Below are positions 8,688-16,000 of a stretch of 40,543 nt of DNA, piece after piece. The notes below the pieces were generated by a model. That model was not told where the DNA came from. It did no database searches and worked only from the letters and a program-made list of their open reading frames with translations. The first letter of the stretch is position 1, and every line of letters starts with the position of its first letter. Where the stretch lies: NCBI GenBank assembly GCA_030523205.1, contig JAUNJD010000006.1, forward strand, positions 1 to 40,543. The letters run 5' to 3'. This DNA comes from Bacteroides sp. GTDB lineage: Bacteria > Bacteroidota > Bacteroidia > Bacteroidales > Bacteroidaceae. The position numbers and the translations under genes were made by a program.

Positions 8688-10640
8688 ATGAAACATTTCT
8701 TCTTACTCCTCTTCTTGCTGTTGTCGATGGGCATCTCCGCGCAGCAACTACAAATTACCTCTCCCGACGGAAACATACAGATGCAAGTGATGAATGCCGA
8801 CCGCTTGTCTTACTCCATCTCGTACAACGGTAAGACCTTGGTCTACGATTCACCCCTAGGCTTTGAACTGAAAGGGGAGAAACCGATGCTGGGCGGGTTC
8901 GTGCTGCTGGGCACGCCGCAATCCACTCCCAAGACCGAATCGTGGACACCCGTCGTGAAGAACAAGCACGCACAAGTTAGCTTGGCATGGAGCGAGATGA
9001 CCCTCAACCTGAAGGAGAAGAGCGGAGATTGCCGCCGGATGGACCTCATCGTTCGCGTCTATGACAACGGCGTGGCTTTCCGCTATCAGCTGTACGGTGC
9101 TCGTAAGCCGGGTGACCGACAGATTACCCGCGAACTGACCGGATTCACGCTGCCCAAGTCGGCCACCGTGTGGGCGGCTAAATATAACCGTAACTACACT
9201 TCCTCGCAGGAGAGTGAGTTTGAGAAGATTCAGCTGACAAGTTTGCCCACCGACACTGTGGCCGGACTACCTTTCTTGATAGAGGTGGACAAGCAGAACT
9301 ACCTTGCCATCACCGAGGCATACATCAACGATTATCCCGGCTTCTACATCGGGAAAACAGGTGTGGAGACCGATGAACTGATGACCCTCACCACCAAACT
9401 CTCTCCACTGCCGGGCGAAGCCGAGGATGGAGTGAAGGCTCGCTTTGCCGAACAGATGTCAACCCCGTGGCGCGTCATCATGGTAGGTTCGCATCCGGGA
9501 CGCTTCATCGAGTCGGAAATCATCGCCGGACTGAATCCGCCTTGCGCCATCGAAGACCCTTCGTGGATAAAGCCCGGCCTCAGTGCATGGGACCATTGGT
9601 GGAGTGGCGAGGTGAAAATGGAGACCGACGTCATCAAGGAATACATCGACTTGGCCGCTGCCCAAGGCTGGCCCTATATGCTGATAGACTGGCAGTGGTA
9701 CGGTCCTTACAACAAGGCCATTGCCGACATCACCAAACCTGCCCCGCAACTCGATATGCCGGGCATCTTGGCCTACGCCCGCTCCAAGAACGTGCGTTGC
9801 TGGCTGTGGCTCTACTGCACGGACGTGAACAAGGACGACAGCTACAAGGAGGCCTTCGCCCTGTACGAAAAGTGGGGCATAGCCGGTGTGAAGATTGACT
9901 TCATGGACCGTGACGACCAACAGATGGTGAACTGGTATCGCCGCATCGTGAAGACTGCTGCCGAGCACCACCTAATGGTGGACTTCCACGGAGCCTACAA
10001 GCCCGATGGCATCGACCGCACCTATCCCAACCTGCTGACGCGCGAGGGCGTGCTGGGCGAAGAATACTCCAAGTTCTCCAACCGCATCATCCCCGAACAT
10101 AACATCACGCTGGCCTTCACTCGTATGTTGGCCGGTCCGATGGACTACACGCCCGGCGGTTTCCTGAACGTCACCCGTGCCGATTTCAAGCAACAGTCGC
10201 CCACGTTGGTAGCTAATACCCGCTGTGCCGAGCTGTCAAAGTTTGTCATCTACGAAAGTCCGCTGACCGTAGTGTCCGACCATCCCAAGCACATCTTGGG
10301 ACAGCCCGGTGCCGACTTCCTGAAGGTAGTACCCACTGAGTGGGACGACACCCGCTTCCTCGATGGCTATCCGGGCGAATACATCCTCATGGCCAAGCGC
10401 AAGGGCAACGACTGGTTTATCGGTGCCATGAACAACAGCGTGCGCCGCACCTTGACGGTGGACACCTCTTTCCTGCCCACCGGCACCTACGAGTTGGAGT
10501 ATTGGGCCGACGGTCCGCACGCCGACAAGAAGCCGACGGAAGTGACTCGGAAGACCGTGAAGCTGACCGCCGGCAAGCCACTGAAGCTGAAACTGGCAGT
10601 CGGCGGAGGCTATGTGGGGATAGTTAGGCCGGTAGAGTAA
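8688..10640 (+). CDS. GH97 glycoside hydrolase, retaining (alpha-galactosidase-like) subgroup
   Basis: This 650-residue secreted enzyme has a Sec signal peptide (about 1-18, cleaved near ISA-QQ) and no lipobox, so it is probably periplasmic. The layout is standard GH97: N-terminal beta-sandwich (about 20-270, LQITSPDGNIQMQV), a (beta/alpha)8 barrel (about 280-560, AWDHWWSGEVKMETD, PYMLIDWQWYG), and a C-terminal beta domain. GH97 has two subgroups: inverting SusB-like alpha-glucosidases, with Gly where the nucleophile would be, and retaining enzymes with Asp. Here Asp 404 in GVKIDFMDRDDQ is the expected nucleophile, and Glu 459 in REGVLGEEYSKF lies 55 residues on as acid/base, the spacing I recall for the Bacteroides thetaiotaomicron retaining alpha-galactosidase. 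Alpha-galactosidase is therefore favoured, beta-L-arabinopyranosidase is possible, and alpha-glucosidase is unlikely. Confidence 0.92.
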   Translation: MKHFFLLLFLLLSMGISAQQLQITSPDGNIQMQVMNADRLSYSISYNGKTLVYDSPLGFELKGEKPMLGGFVLLGTPQSTPKTESWTPVVKNKHAQVSLAWSEMTLNLKEKSGDCRRMDLIVRVYDNGVAFRYQLYGARKPGDRQITRELTGFTLPKSATVWAAKYNRNYTSSQESEFEKIQLTSLPTDTVAGLPFLIEVDKQNYLAITEAYINDYPGFYIGKTGVETDELMTLTTKLSPLPGEAEDGVKARFAEQMSTPWRVIMVGSHPGRFIESEIIAGLNPPCAIEDPSWIKPGLSAWDHWWSGEVKMETDVIKEYIDLAAAQGWPYMLIDWQWYGPYNKAIADITKPAPQLDMPGILAYARSKNVRCWLWLYCTDVNKDDSYKEAFALYEKWGIAGVKIDFMDRDDQQMVNWYRRIVKTAAEHHLMVDFHGAYKPDGIDRTYPNLLTREGVLGEEYSKFSNRIIPEHNITLAFTRMLAGPMDYTPGGFLNVTRADFKQQSPTLVANTRCAELSKFVIYESPLTVVSDHPKHILGQPGADFLKVVPTEWDDTRFLDGYPGEYILMAKRKGNDWFIGAMNNSVRRTLTVDTSFLPTGTYELEYWADGPHADKKPTEVTRKTVKLTAGKPLKLKLAVGGGYVGIVRPVE

Positions 10641-10644
10641 TTTC

Positions 10645-10683
10645 TTTCTCTAACTGGGAAAACGATTTTCCCGGTTAGAGAAA
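10645..10683 (+). terminator. Strong intrinsic terminator after GH97
   Basis: An 18-bp hairpin (left arm 10645-10662, right arm 10666-10683, one G-T pair, 3-base loop) begins 4 bases after the GH97 stop. The right arm ends in an A-rich stretch and a T-rich tract follows at 10686-10692. The arms carry AAA/TTT at both ends, so it could work in both directions. Confidence 0.88.
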
Positions 10684-10724
10684 AATATTTTTCTTAAAGG
10701 ACAGAATGATAAGTGCTTTCTTCC

Positions 10725-10732
10725 TATATTTG
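10725..10732 (+). promoter_or_regulatory. Promoter -7 element of the first ATPase/nuclease gene
   Basis: TATATTTG is an exact match to the Bacteroides -7 consensus TAnnTTTG. No clear TTTG is present about 20 bases upstream. The predicted leader of about 75 bases contains a small inverted repeat (AAGTTCT at 10743-10749 with AGAACTT at 10767-10773). Confidence 0.6.
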
Positions 10733-10815
10733 TGCATCGGTTAAGTTCTCATTACGAAAGGGTATAAGAACTTGCAAGACTAAAATCCTTTATACTTAAA
10801 AAAGATTGGTCGATT

Positions 10816-12384
10816 ATGATGATAGAACAAACTTCTTTGCGCAAATTGCCGGTAGGCATACAGAGCTTTGAATTCCTTCGCTCAGAAGGGTATCAGTATG
10901 TTGATAAAACAGCATGGGTCTATCGGTTGGTGAAGACGGGTAAGCCCTATTTCCTCTCTCGTCCTCGTCGCTTTGGCAAAAGCCTGTTGCTCTCCACCCT
11001 TGCTGCCTATTTCCAAGGGAAGAAAGAACTGTTCAAGGGGCTTGCCATCGAACAGCTGGAACAGGATTGGAAGGTGTATCCCGTGCTATTCCTAAGCCTG
11101 AATGCCGAAAAATATGACAGTGCCGACCAACTGACTAATATGCTCGAAACGCAGTTGAAGGCATGGGAAACGGAGTATGGGGTAACGGATAGCAATCCAA
11201 GTTATAGCATACGCTTTACGAACGTCATTCGGCAAGCCTATGAAAAAACCGGGCAGCGTGTCGTAGTGCTTGTCGATGAATACGACAAGCCGATGCTCCG
11301 TGCCATGGGTAATCCTGTTTTACAGGAAGAGTTTCGCAAGACGCTGACTGCCTTCTATACCGTGCTGAAGGATGCCGACCCTTGGTTGCAATTCATCTTC
11401 ATTACGGGCGTGACCAAGTTTGCCCAAATGGGAATCTTCAGCAACCTTAACCAACTGAACGACATTAGTTTTGTACCCGCCTACACCGCTCTTTGTGGCC
11501 TGACGAGGCAGGAAATAGAGGACAACTTCGCCCCCGAACTGCACGCTTTGGCCGAAGCGAATCAGGAGACTTACGACCAACTGTTGGATCACATTACAAG
11601 ACTATACGACGGCTACTACTTCAGTGAAGTACAGAAAGAGGGAATGTTCAATCCATTCAGCGTGCTTTGTGCCTTGCAGAATTGCCAACTTCGCAACTAT
11701 TGGTTTGCCAGCGGCACGCCCACTTTCCTCGTGGAGATGCTGAAACAGACCGATTTCGACTTGCGTGAGTTGGAGGGCATCGAGGTAGGTGCCGATTCGC
11801 TAAGTGACGACCGGGCTAACGTTCACAATCCCGTGCCCATGATTTATCAAAGTGGCTACTTGACAATAAAGAAGTACGATGACGAATTTCGGATTTATAC
11901 CCTTGGCTTTCCCAATGATGAAGTGAAATATGGTTTTCTCAATTTTGTCTCTCCCTTTTACACACCTATATCCCAAAAAGATACGCCTTTTTATATAGGA
12001 AAATTTGTCCGTGAACTACGAGCCGGTGATGTCGAAGCTTTCCTTACTCGCCTCCAAGCCTTTTTTGCTGACTTCCCCTACGAACTGAACGCCAAAACCG
12101 AACGTCACTATCAGGTGGTCTTCTACCTTGTATTCAAGTTGATGGGACAGTTCACCCAGACTGAAGTACGCAGTGCTCGCGGGCGTGCCGATGCCGTGGT
12201 GCGAACAAATGACTATGTATTTGTGTTTGAGTTCAAACTGAACGGGACAGCCGAAGCTGCTTTGAAGCAGATAGACGAGAAAGGTTACCTTTTGCCCTAC
12301 GCTGCCGATGGCAGGCAGTTGGTGAAAGTAGGTGTTTCATTTAATGCCGAACAGCGTAATTTAGGCGAATGGCTTTACAAGTAA
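10816..12384 (+). CDS. AAA-ATPase-like protein with C-terminal PD-(D/E)XK nuclease domain (first copy)
   Basis: This 522-residue cytoplasmic protein has no signal or membrane segment. The N-terminus (GIQSFEFLRSEGYQYVDKT) and the P-loop FLSRPRRFGKSLLLSTL (about 50-66) mark the AAA-ATPase_like family (PF09820). Walker B is VVVLVDEYDKPML (about 150-162), and a sensor-like FIFITGVTKFAQ follows. The C-terminal domain has the PD-(D/E)XK_9 (PF08011) motif: Asp in GRADAVV and the EFK of VFVFEFKLNG. An ATPase-driven nuclease activity is inferred; the biological role of this very widespread Bacteroidetes family is not settled. It is monocistronic, with its own promoter and a repeat array instead of a classic terminator. 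It is about 40 percent identical by eye to the copy at 36376-37935, so it is not a recent duplicate. Confidence 0.92.
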   Translation: MMIEQTSLRKLPVGIQSFEFLRSEGYQYVDKTAWVYRLVKTGKPYFLSRPRRFGKSLLLSTLAAYFQGKKELFKGLAIEQLEQDWKVYPVLFLSLNAEKYDSADQLTNMLETQLKAWETEYGVTDSNPSYSIRFTNVIRQAYEKTGQRVVVLVDEYDKPMLRAMGNPVLQEEFRKTLTAFYTVLKDADPWLQFIFITGVTKFAQMGIFSNLNQLNDISFVPAYTALCGLTRQEIEDNFAPELHALAEANQETYDQLLDHITRLYDGYYFSEVQKEGMFNPFSVLCALQNCQLRNYWFASGTPTFLVEMLKQTDFDLRELEGIEVGADSLSDDRANVHNPVPMIYQSGYLTIKKYDDEFRIYTLGFPNDEVKYGFLNFVSPFYTPISQKDTPFYIGKFVRELRAGDVEAFLTRLQAFFADFPYELNAKTERHYQVVFYLVFKLMGQFTQTEVRSARGRADAVVRTNDYVFVFEFKLNGTAEAALKQIDEKGYLLPYAADGRQLVKVGVSFNAEQRNLGEWLYK

Positions 12385-12391
12385 GTCATGC

Positions 12392-12466
12392 TGCAAAGGT
12401 GTTGCAGCGTTACTGCAAAAGGCGTGCAGCATCACTGCAAAAAGCGTTGCGGCGTCACTGCAAAGA
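12392..12466. repeat. Three-unit array of about 22-bp imperfect direct repeats
   Basis: Units start with TGCAAA at 12392, 12414 and 12436 (22, 22 and 23 bp), with a partial fourth at 12459. On the complementary strand each unit contains a small near-palindrome of the form GCAGTRAYGCYGC (GCAGTGATGCTGC, GCAGTAACGCTGC, GCAGTGACGCCGC), with arms that can pair. It sits 8 bases after the ATPase stop and before the end of the converging glycosyltransferase operon. It shares its core with the array at 29951-30009. Confidence 0.75.
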
Positions 12467-12532
12467 CATTTCTCAAGAGGTATGATAAGGGTTCTTCTCC
12501 GACCGGGTGAGGGTTTCGTATGGACTCATTCG

Positions 12533-13921
12533 CTAATTTCCGGACAGGAATGTTTCTAGCCTCCCCAGCAATGTCCTGACCCATTGGTTCGTCATCCCAT
12601 AGAACCATGCGATGGGTACGAAGCAAAACAGAAAGCGTTTGGCAGAGTAAGCCAACACGTTCTGTATGGAATCCCATTTATAGTCTATCTGATAGAGTAC
12701 CGCCATATAGAGTGCAAGAGCCACGAGGAACATCGTGAGCAGAGGTAGATTGTCGCTGTGCTTCAGTAGGTTGCGCCCGTTTATCAGCATTGATAGCAGG
12801 AAAAAGGCGAACGTCCACCCATAGAACGTGGTGTTCGTCAAGTGCAGTTTCATGTAATCCCAGATAATCATAGCCTTTTCGCCGTCCCAATAAGGATGGT
12901 CGATGATGATGTTTTCCGCATAGATATTGTTCAGTCCAGAGAATGCCATCCATAGTAGAGCCGGCAGGAAGGAGCAGGTCAGCACAGCGAGGCTCTTCCA
13001 GGCTTCGGCCGTCCGCCGCCGTAAGGCATCGGCGAAAACAACCGTCAGGGCAGCGAGGATGAACACCACTCCATCGGTGCGTGTCCATACGTTCAGCCCG
13101 AGCAACAGTGTGGCCAGCAGCAAGTCGCCCTGCTTCCTGTCGCGCAGCCACATCGCGACGTGGATAATGCCCATCGATGCGCTGACGGCATGGATGACGT
13201 TTGTGATGGAAAGAGATGAGAAACCTATCATTTCCGGTGTCATCATCATGAAGAACGTTCCTATGGCCGCCCCTGTCATGCCCACCGTTCGCTTGAGTAT
13301 GCCGTAAAAGGCCAGTACGAACGACAGGTACATAAGTCCGGGCACAATCTTCGATGTTTCCGCTCCGAGTATGTACACAAAGGCGTAACTCAACTGGACC
13401 ATGGGCGCATAGACGATGTAACTACCGGCATTGTGTATCTCGGGCATATAGTCGGACCGGAAAATGCTGAGGTCTCGCACGGTGTGCTCCTGCGCCATGA
13501 TGTAGCCGATGGTTTCAAATCCGGCTAGGCTATCGCGGTCGGATGTCGGGAAATACATGCATTTGCACAGGTTTGCGCCCTCGAAAAGTACCAGCAGTAT
13601 GACGAAGAGAAGCCATACCATGTTGAATCCGGTGAAGTCGATGCGTTGAGATGCCGCTTTTCGGAGACGAAGCACGAACTCCTGCCTGCGCCGATAGAGC
13701 GGGAACAGCAGTATGAGCAGCATCAGAAGCCCGATGGCCAGTGTGTTGCCCAAGGTGAACCGCAGCCCCAACATGTTGATAAGCAGCATCAGAATCGTTT
13801 GCAGCCCCATGCCGACGGGAAACGACAGCCCCAGCCTTACCTGCCACGGACTGTTTGGTAAGATGAGATTCAGCACGAGGAATCCCACGATGAGTATAAT
13901 GATTATTCCAACGGTGAGCAT
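12533..13921 (-). CDS. Multi-span membrane protein, GT-C-type glycosyltransferase candidate
   Basis: This inner-membrane protein of about 462 residues has roughly 10-12 hydrophobic segments (for example MLTVGIIIILIVGFLVLNLI and MVWLLFVILLVLFEG). The first large loop has an acidic motif, PTSDRDSLAGFETIGY, where GT-C enzymes carry a catalytic Asp. GT-C enzymes use polyprenyl-phosphate sugars and work on the periplasmic side. I chose the ATG at 13921, four bases past the upstream stop, because the first membrane helix begins right there; a start at 13963 would add 14 residues that overlap the upstream gene. It is the last gene of a three-gene operon that begins with a polyprenyl-phosphate-type GT2, which supports a lipid-linked sugar-transfer role. 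The exact family and acceptor are unknown. Confidence 0.75.
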   Translation of the reverse strand: MLTVGIIIILIVGFLVLNLILPNSPWQVRLGLSFPVGMGLQTILMLLINMLGLRFTLGNTLAIGLLMLLILLFPLYRRRQEFVLRLRKAASQRIDFTGFNMVWLLFVILLVLFEGANLCKCMYFPTSDRDSLAGFETIGYIMAQEHTVRDLSIFRSDYMPEIHNAGSYIVYAPMVQLSYAFVYILGAETSKIVPGLMYLSFVLAFYGILKRTVGMTGAAIGTFFMMMTPEMIGFSSLSITNVIHAVSASMGIIHVAMWLRDRKQGDLLLATLLLGLNVWTRTDGVVFILAALTVVFADALRRRTAEAWKSLAVLTCSFLPALLWMAFSGLNNIYAENIIIDHPYWDGEKAMIIWDYMKLHLTNTTFYGWTFAFFLLSMLINGRNLLKHSDNLPLLTMFLVALALYMAVLYQIDYKWDSIQNVLAYSAKRFLFCFVPIAWFYGMTNQWVRTLLGRLETFLSGN

Positions 13922-13925
13922 TCTT

Positions 13926-14477
13926 TCATTTCGTTTTAGTGGGAGGTTCAATGGGAAATACACCGTGCATTCTCAGCGAGTCAATCGGATAGGGCACCCT
14001 GTCCTTGCCCATACCGTTGACGATGGCCACGTGGGTAACCTTGCCGGCATATTGGCTGTCCGGCAGATTTTCTTTCGTCACCAGCTTACGCGGATAAAGA
14101 AAGCGCAGGGCGTAAAGCTTGTTGTCGATGTCTTGTGTGAACGGGGATTCCTTCACGCGGAACTCCTCGGGCGATGGATAGAGAATGACGGCATCGGGAG
14201 GTGTGGAATTCCGGATGATAAGCAGGTAATTGTAATTAAGCCCCAATTTCATCTGCATCTTTTGGTCGAAGGTAAGATGAGGATACTTACTTATCATCGT
14301 TAGGTTCTCCCTCAGCAAGGAGTTACATACCCAATTGTAACCTTGCTGACTTGATAGAGCATAAGTTACGAATATGAGAGCCGGTATCAGGATGAGCACA
14401 TTCTTCCATACCCGGTTCCGAAAGCTTCCGGAGGTAGCCAGCCGTTTTTTGTCCTTCTTATTTTTCTCTTGTTTCAT
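13926..14477 (-). CDS. Hypothetical single-span membrane protein in a glycosyltransferase operon
   Basis: This 183-residue protein has a basic N-terminus (KQEKNKKDKKR), one membrane segment at about 27-43 (VLILIPALIFVTYAL), and then a periplasmic domain of about 140 residues. That domain has conserved-looking short motifs (YNYLLIIRNSTPPDAVILYPSPEEF, LRFLYPRKLV, HVAIVNGMG). The 'NSTPPDAVIL' wording resembles segments in the soluble loops of some GT-C-type mannosyltransferase-like proteins, so it may be a split-off partner domain of the membrane protein encoded just downstream; this is inference. The start overlaps the GT2 gene by 20 bases and the stop is 4 bases before the next start, so translation of the three is coupled. 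Confidence 0.72.
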   Translation of the reverse strand: MKQEKNKKDKKRLATSGSFRNRVWKNVLILIPALIFVTYALSSQQGYNWVCNSLLRENLTMISKYPHLTFDQKMQMKLGLNYNYLLIIRNSTPPDAVILYPSPEEFRVKESPFTQDIDNKLYALRFLYPRKLVTKENLPDSQYAGKVTHVAIVNGMGKDRVPYPIDSLRMHGVFPIEPPTKTK

Positions 14478-15198
14478 AGTATTTTAACCATTTGTTGTCA
14501 AACCGATATTTCAAAAGCAGACAGGCGGCTTCGATTCCATCCTGCCACTTAATCTTTTTCCCCTCGGCTTTTGAACGCGGACTATAACCGATAGGAACTT
14601 CCTTGATGCAATGCCCTAGTCTAAGTACCTTAGCCGTCACTTCGGGACAGAATCCGAAACCTTTGTTTGTCAGGGGAATGGACTTCAGCAGGGCGGCATC
14701 GAACATCTTGTAGCCGGTGGACTCGTCCGTAATGCGCTGTCCATAGAGTATGCTGACCAGAAATGATAGCAGTAATCCGCCCCAATAAAACGAAACATAC
14801 GAATGTCGGTTCTTCCTGTTCAATATCCGTGAACCATATACCACTTTGCAGGTACCTTTCAGCAGTGGATACAGCAGTGTCGCATAATCGGCAGGGTCAT
14901 ATTCCAAATCAGCGTCCTGTATTACGATGAAGTCACCGTTTGCCCGTTTGATGCCTTGTCTTACGGCAAATCCTTTTCCTCGGTTCTTGCATAACCGGAT
15001 ATAGTGAAGCTGTTCGGCAGCATATACCGATATGAAGCAATGCACGCAGTTCGGCGTGTTGTCGGTAGAGCCGTCATCGATGACTATTACCTCCAATTCC
15101 ACGCCATTGGGCAGGTTTACGTGGATTATTTTCTCCAAGAGTATTCCGATGGTATTGGCTTCGTTGTAGCAAGGAATGATTACGGAAAGTTTCTTCAT
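14458..15198 (-). CDS. GT2 family glycosyltransferase, polyprenyl-phosphate sugar synthase type (DPM1/GtrB-like)
   Basis: This 246-residue cytosolic enzyme has the GT-A fold of family 2. Visible features are the N-terminal LSVIIPCYNEANTIG (nucleotide binding), VIVIDDGSTDNT (about 37-48), the GKGFAVRQGIKRANGDFIVIQDADLEYDP segment carrying the metal-binding DAD, and the dolichol-phosphate mannosyltransferase-like C-terminal block EVPIGYSPRSKAEGKKI. Such enzymes transfer mannose or glucose from a nucleotide sugar to a polyprenyl phosphate, which then feeds a GT-C enzyme. The last gene of this operon looks like such an acceptor enzyme. There is no C-terminal membrane domain as in GtrB. No exact TAnnTTTG promoter is seen in the 40 bases upstream; read-through from the 112-aa gene past its terminator is possible. 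Confidence 0.9.
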   Translation of the reverse strand: MKKLSVIIPCYNEANTIGILLEKIIHVNLPNGVELEVIVIDDGSTDNTPNCVHCFISVYAAEQLHYIRLCKNRGKGFAVRQGIKRANGDFIVIQDADLEYDPADYATLLYPLLKGTCKVVYGSRILNRKNRHSYVSFYWGGLLLSFLVSILYGQRITDESTGYKMFDAALLKSIPLTNKGFGFCPEVTAKVLRLGHCIKEVPIGYSPRSKAEGKKIKWQDGIEAACLLLKYRFDNKWLKYYETREK

Positions 15199-15236
15199 TA
15201 GTTAATTTATCTAGAGATAGTTAGAAATAGAAAAGA

Positions 15237-15270
15237 GAGAAGAGGTTAGCTGCTGACAGCTCCCCTTCTC
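15237..15270 (-). terminator. Intrinsic terminator of the 112-aa gene
   Basis: On the - strand, GAGAAGGGG and CCTCTTCTC (one G-T pair) enclose a second stem, AGCTG/CAGCT, around a TCAG loop, and the hairpin is followed by TCTTTTC. It begins 25 bases after the stop of the 112-aa gene and separates that gene from the glycosyltransferase operon. Confidence 0.8.
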
Positions 15271-15294
15271 ACTTTTATTCAGATATTAAAACTA

Positions 15295-15633
15295 TTACTT
15301 GATGTAAGTAACTCCAACCCAAAAAGCATGACCGGCAACTAAATTATTGGCAACAATATTAGTCCCATCAATTCTGCAGCCAAGGACGCTTTTTTGTGTG
15401 TGGTCAAAGGCTGTAAAAAAGATTGCTCCTGCATTAGGCATTAAGGCATAAGGAATTGTTGCAATTATAGCATCGCTTCCCGCAGAATCAGCAGCGTAAC
15501 CGCTGAAGCAAATGTTCACGACGTTTCCTTCAGCAACTGCGTATTGATCATTAATACTTTTGCTTCCAGCACCAGCACTCAATTGTGAGGAATAGTCAAT
15601 CACAGTTTTTACTTCATTCGCATTTTGTTCCAT
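15295..15633 (-). CDS. Orphan small protein resembling a phage tail-fibre tip / receptor-binding beta domain
   Basis: This 112-residue protein has no signal peptide, membrane segment or lipobox. The pattern AIIATIPYALMPNAGAIFFTAF, then CRIDGTNIVANNLVAGHAFWVGVTYIK, matches the order of motifs at the ends of phage tail-fibre and baseplate proteins: IATLP, gyrP, a beta strand, then I-x-x-DG and a closing VTY strand. That resemblance is by eye. In phages this domain follows a long shaft; here it stands alone with only about 40 residues before it. The gene has its own terminator, a T-rich upstream region with a weak -7 candidate (TACTTTTA on the - strand, 15692-15699), and looks more AT-rich than its neighbours, which suggests transfer. 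Whether it is a domesticated phage gene, a secreted lectin-like protein or a toxin part is not known. Confidence 0.7.
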   Translation of the reverse strand: MEQNANEVKTVIDYSSQLSAGAGSKSINDQYAVAEGNVVNICFSGYAADSAGSDAIIATIPYALMPNAGAIFFTAFDHTQKSVLGCRIDGTNIVANNLVAGHAFWVGVTYIK

Positions 15634-16000
15634 AAATGTAAGTTTTATGAGTTTAACATAATAATTTGATAATATGCATATTAATCGTTAGTAAAAGTAC
15701 GAATTAATGCTATCGGACCACTCCTTTCAGGGTTAAAAATACCTAAGCTATGGGATGTTTAACATTGCTATAATTGTTTAATTATCAATATATTATGACG
15801 TGATGTAATGTAATTCCGCTTTCATTGTATAGAATATATTCTGTGTATCATACCAAAAAAAGCGAACAAAGCAATCTCAATATCCTTTCAATGATGGAAT
15901 ATTTGGCATATATTTAACATTTTGATTCCGTAAATGCTTGTTTATGAATACTTGACATCGAAAAAACAATATAATATTAATTATATGCAACTTTTCTTTC
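15634..16000. other. AT-rich intergenic region (367 bp) without a supported gene
   Basis: This stretch lies between the diverging context of the 112-aa gene and the 3' end of the esterase gene. It is clearly AT-rich and holds no convincing reading frame. The only signals are a possible -7 element for the 112-aa gene (15692-15699, one mismatch) and a 12-bp palindrome, AATATGCATATT, at 15671-15682. No convincing terminator for the esterase gene was found. Confidence 0.6.

Noticed and set aside
8688-10640. SusB-like inverting alpha-glucosidase assignment for the GH97
   Set aside because: Asp is present at the nucleophile position in GVKIDFMD, which marks the retaining subgroup.
10743-10773. Riboswitch in the ATPase leader
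   Set aside because: Only a 7-bp stem with a 17-base loop is visible; no known riboswitch core is seen.
12392-12466. CRISPR array
   Set aside because: Units are about 22 bp, imperfect and contiguous, without unique spacers, and no cas genes are present.
15671-15682. Palindrome AATATGCATATT as an operator
   Set aside because: A 12-bp AT palindrome in very AT-rich DNA is expected by chance and has no second copy nearby.
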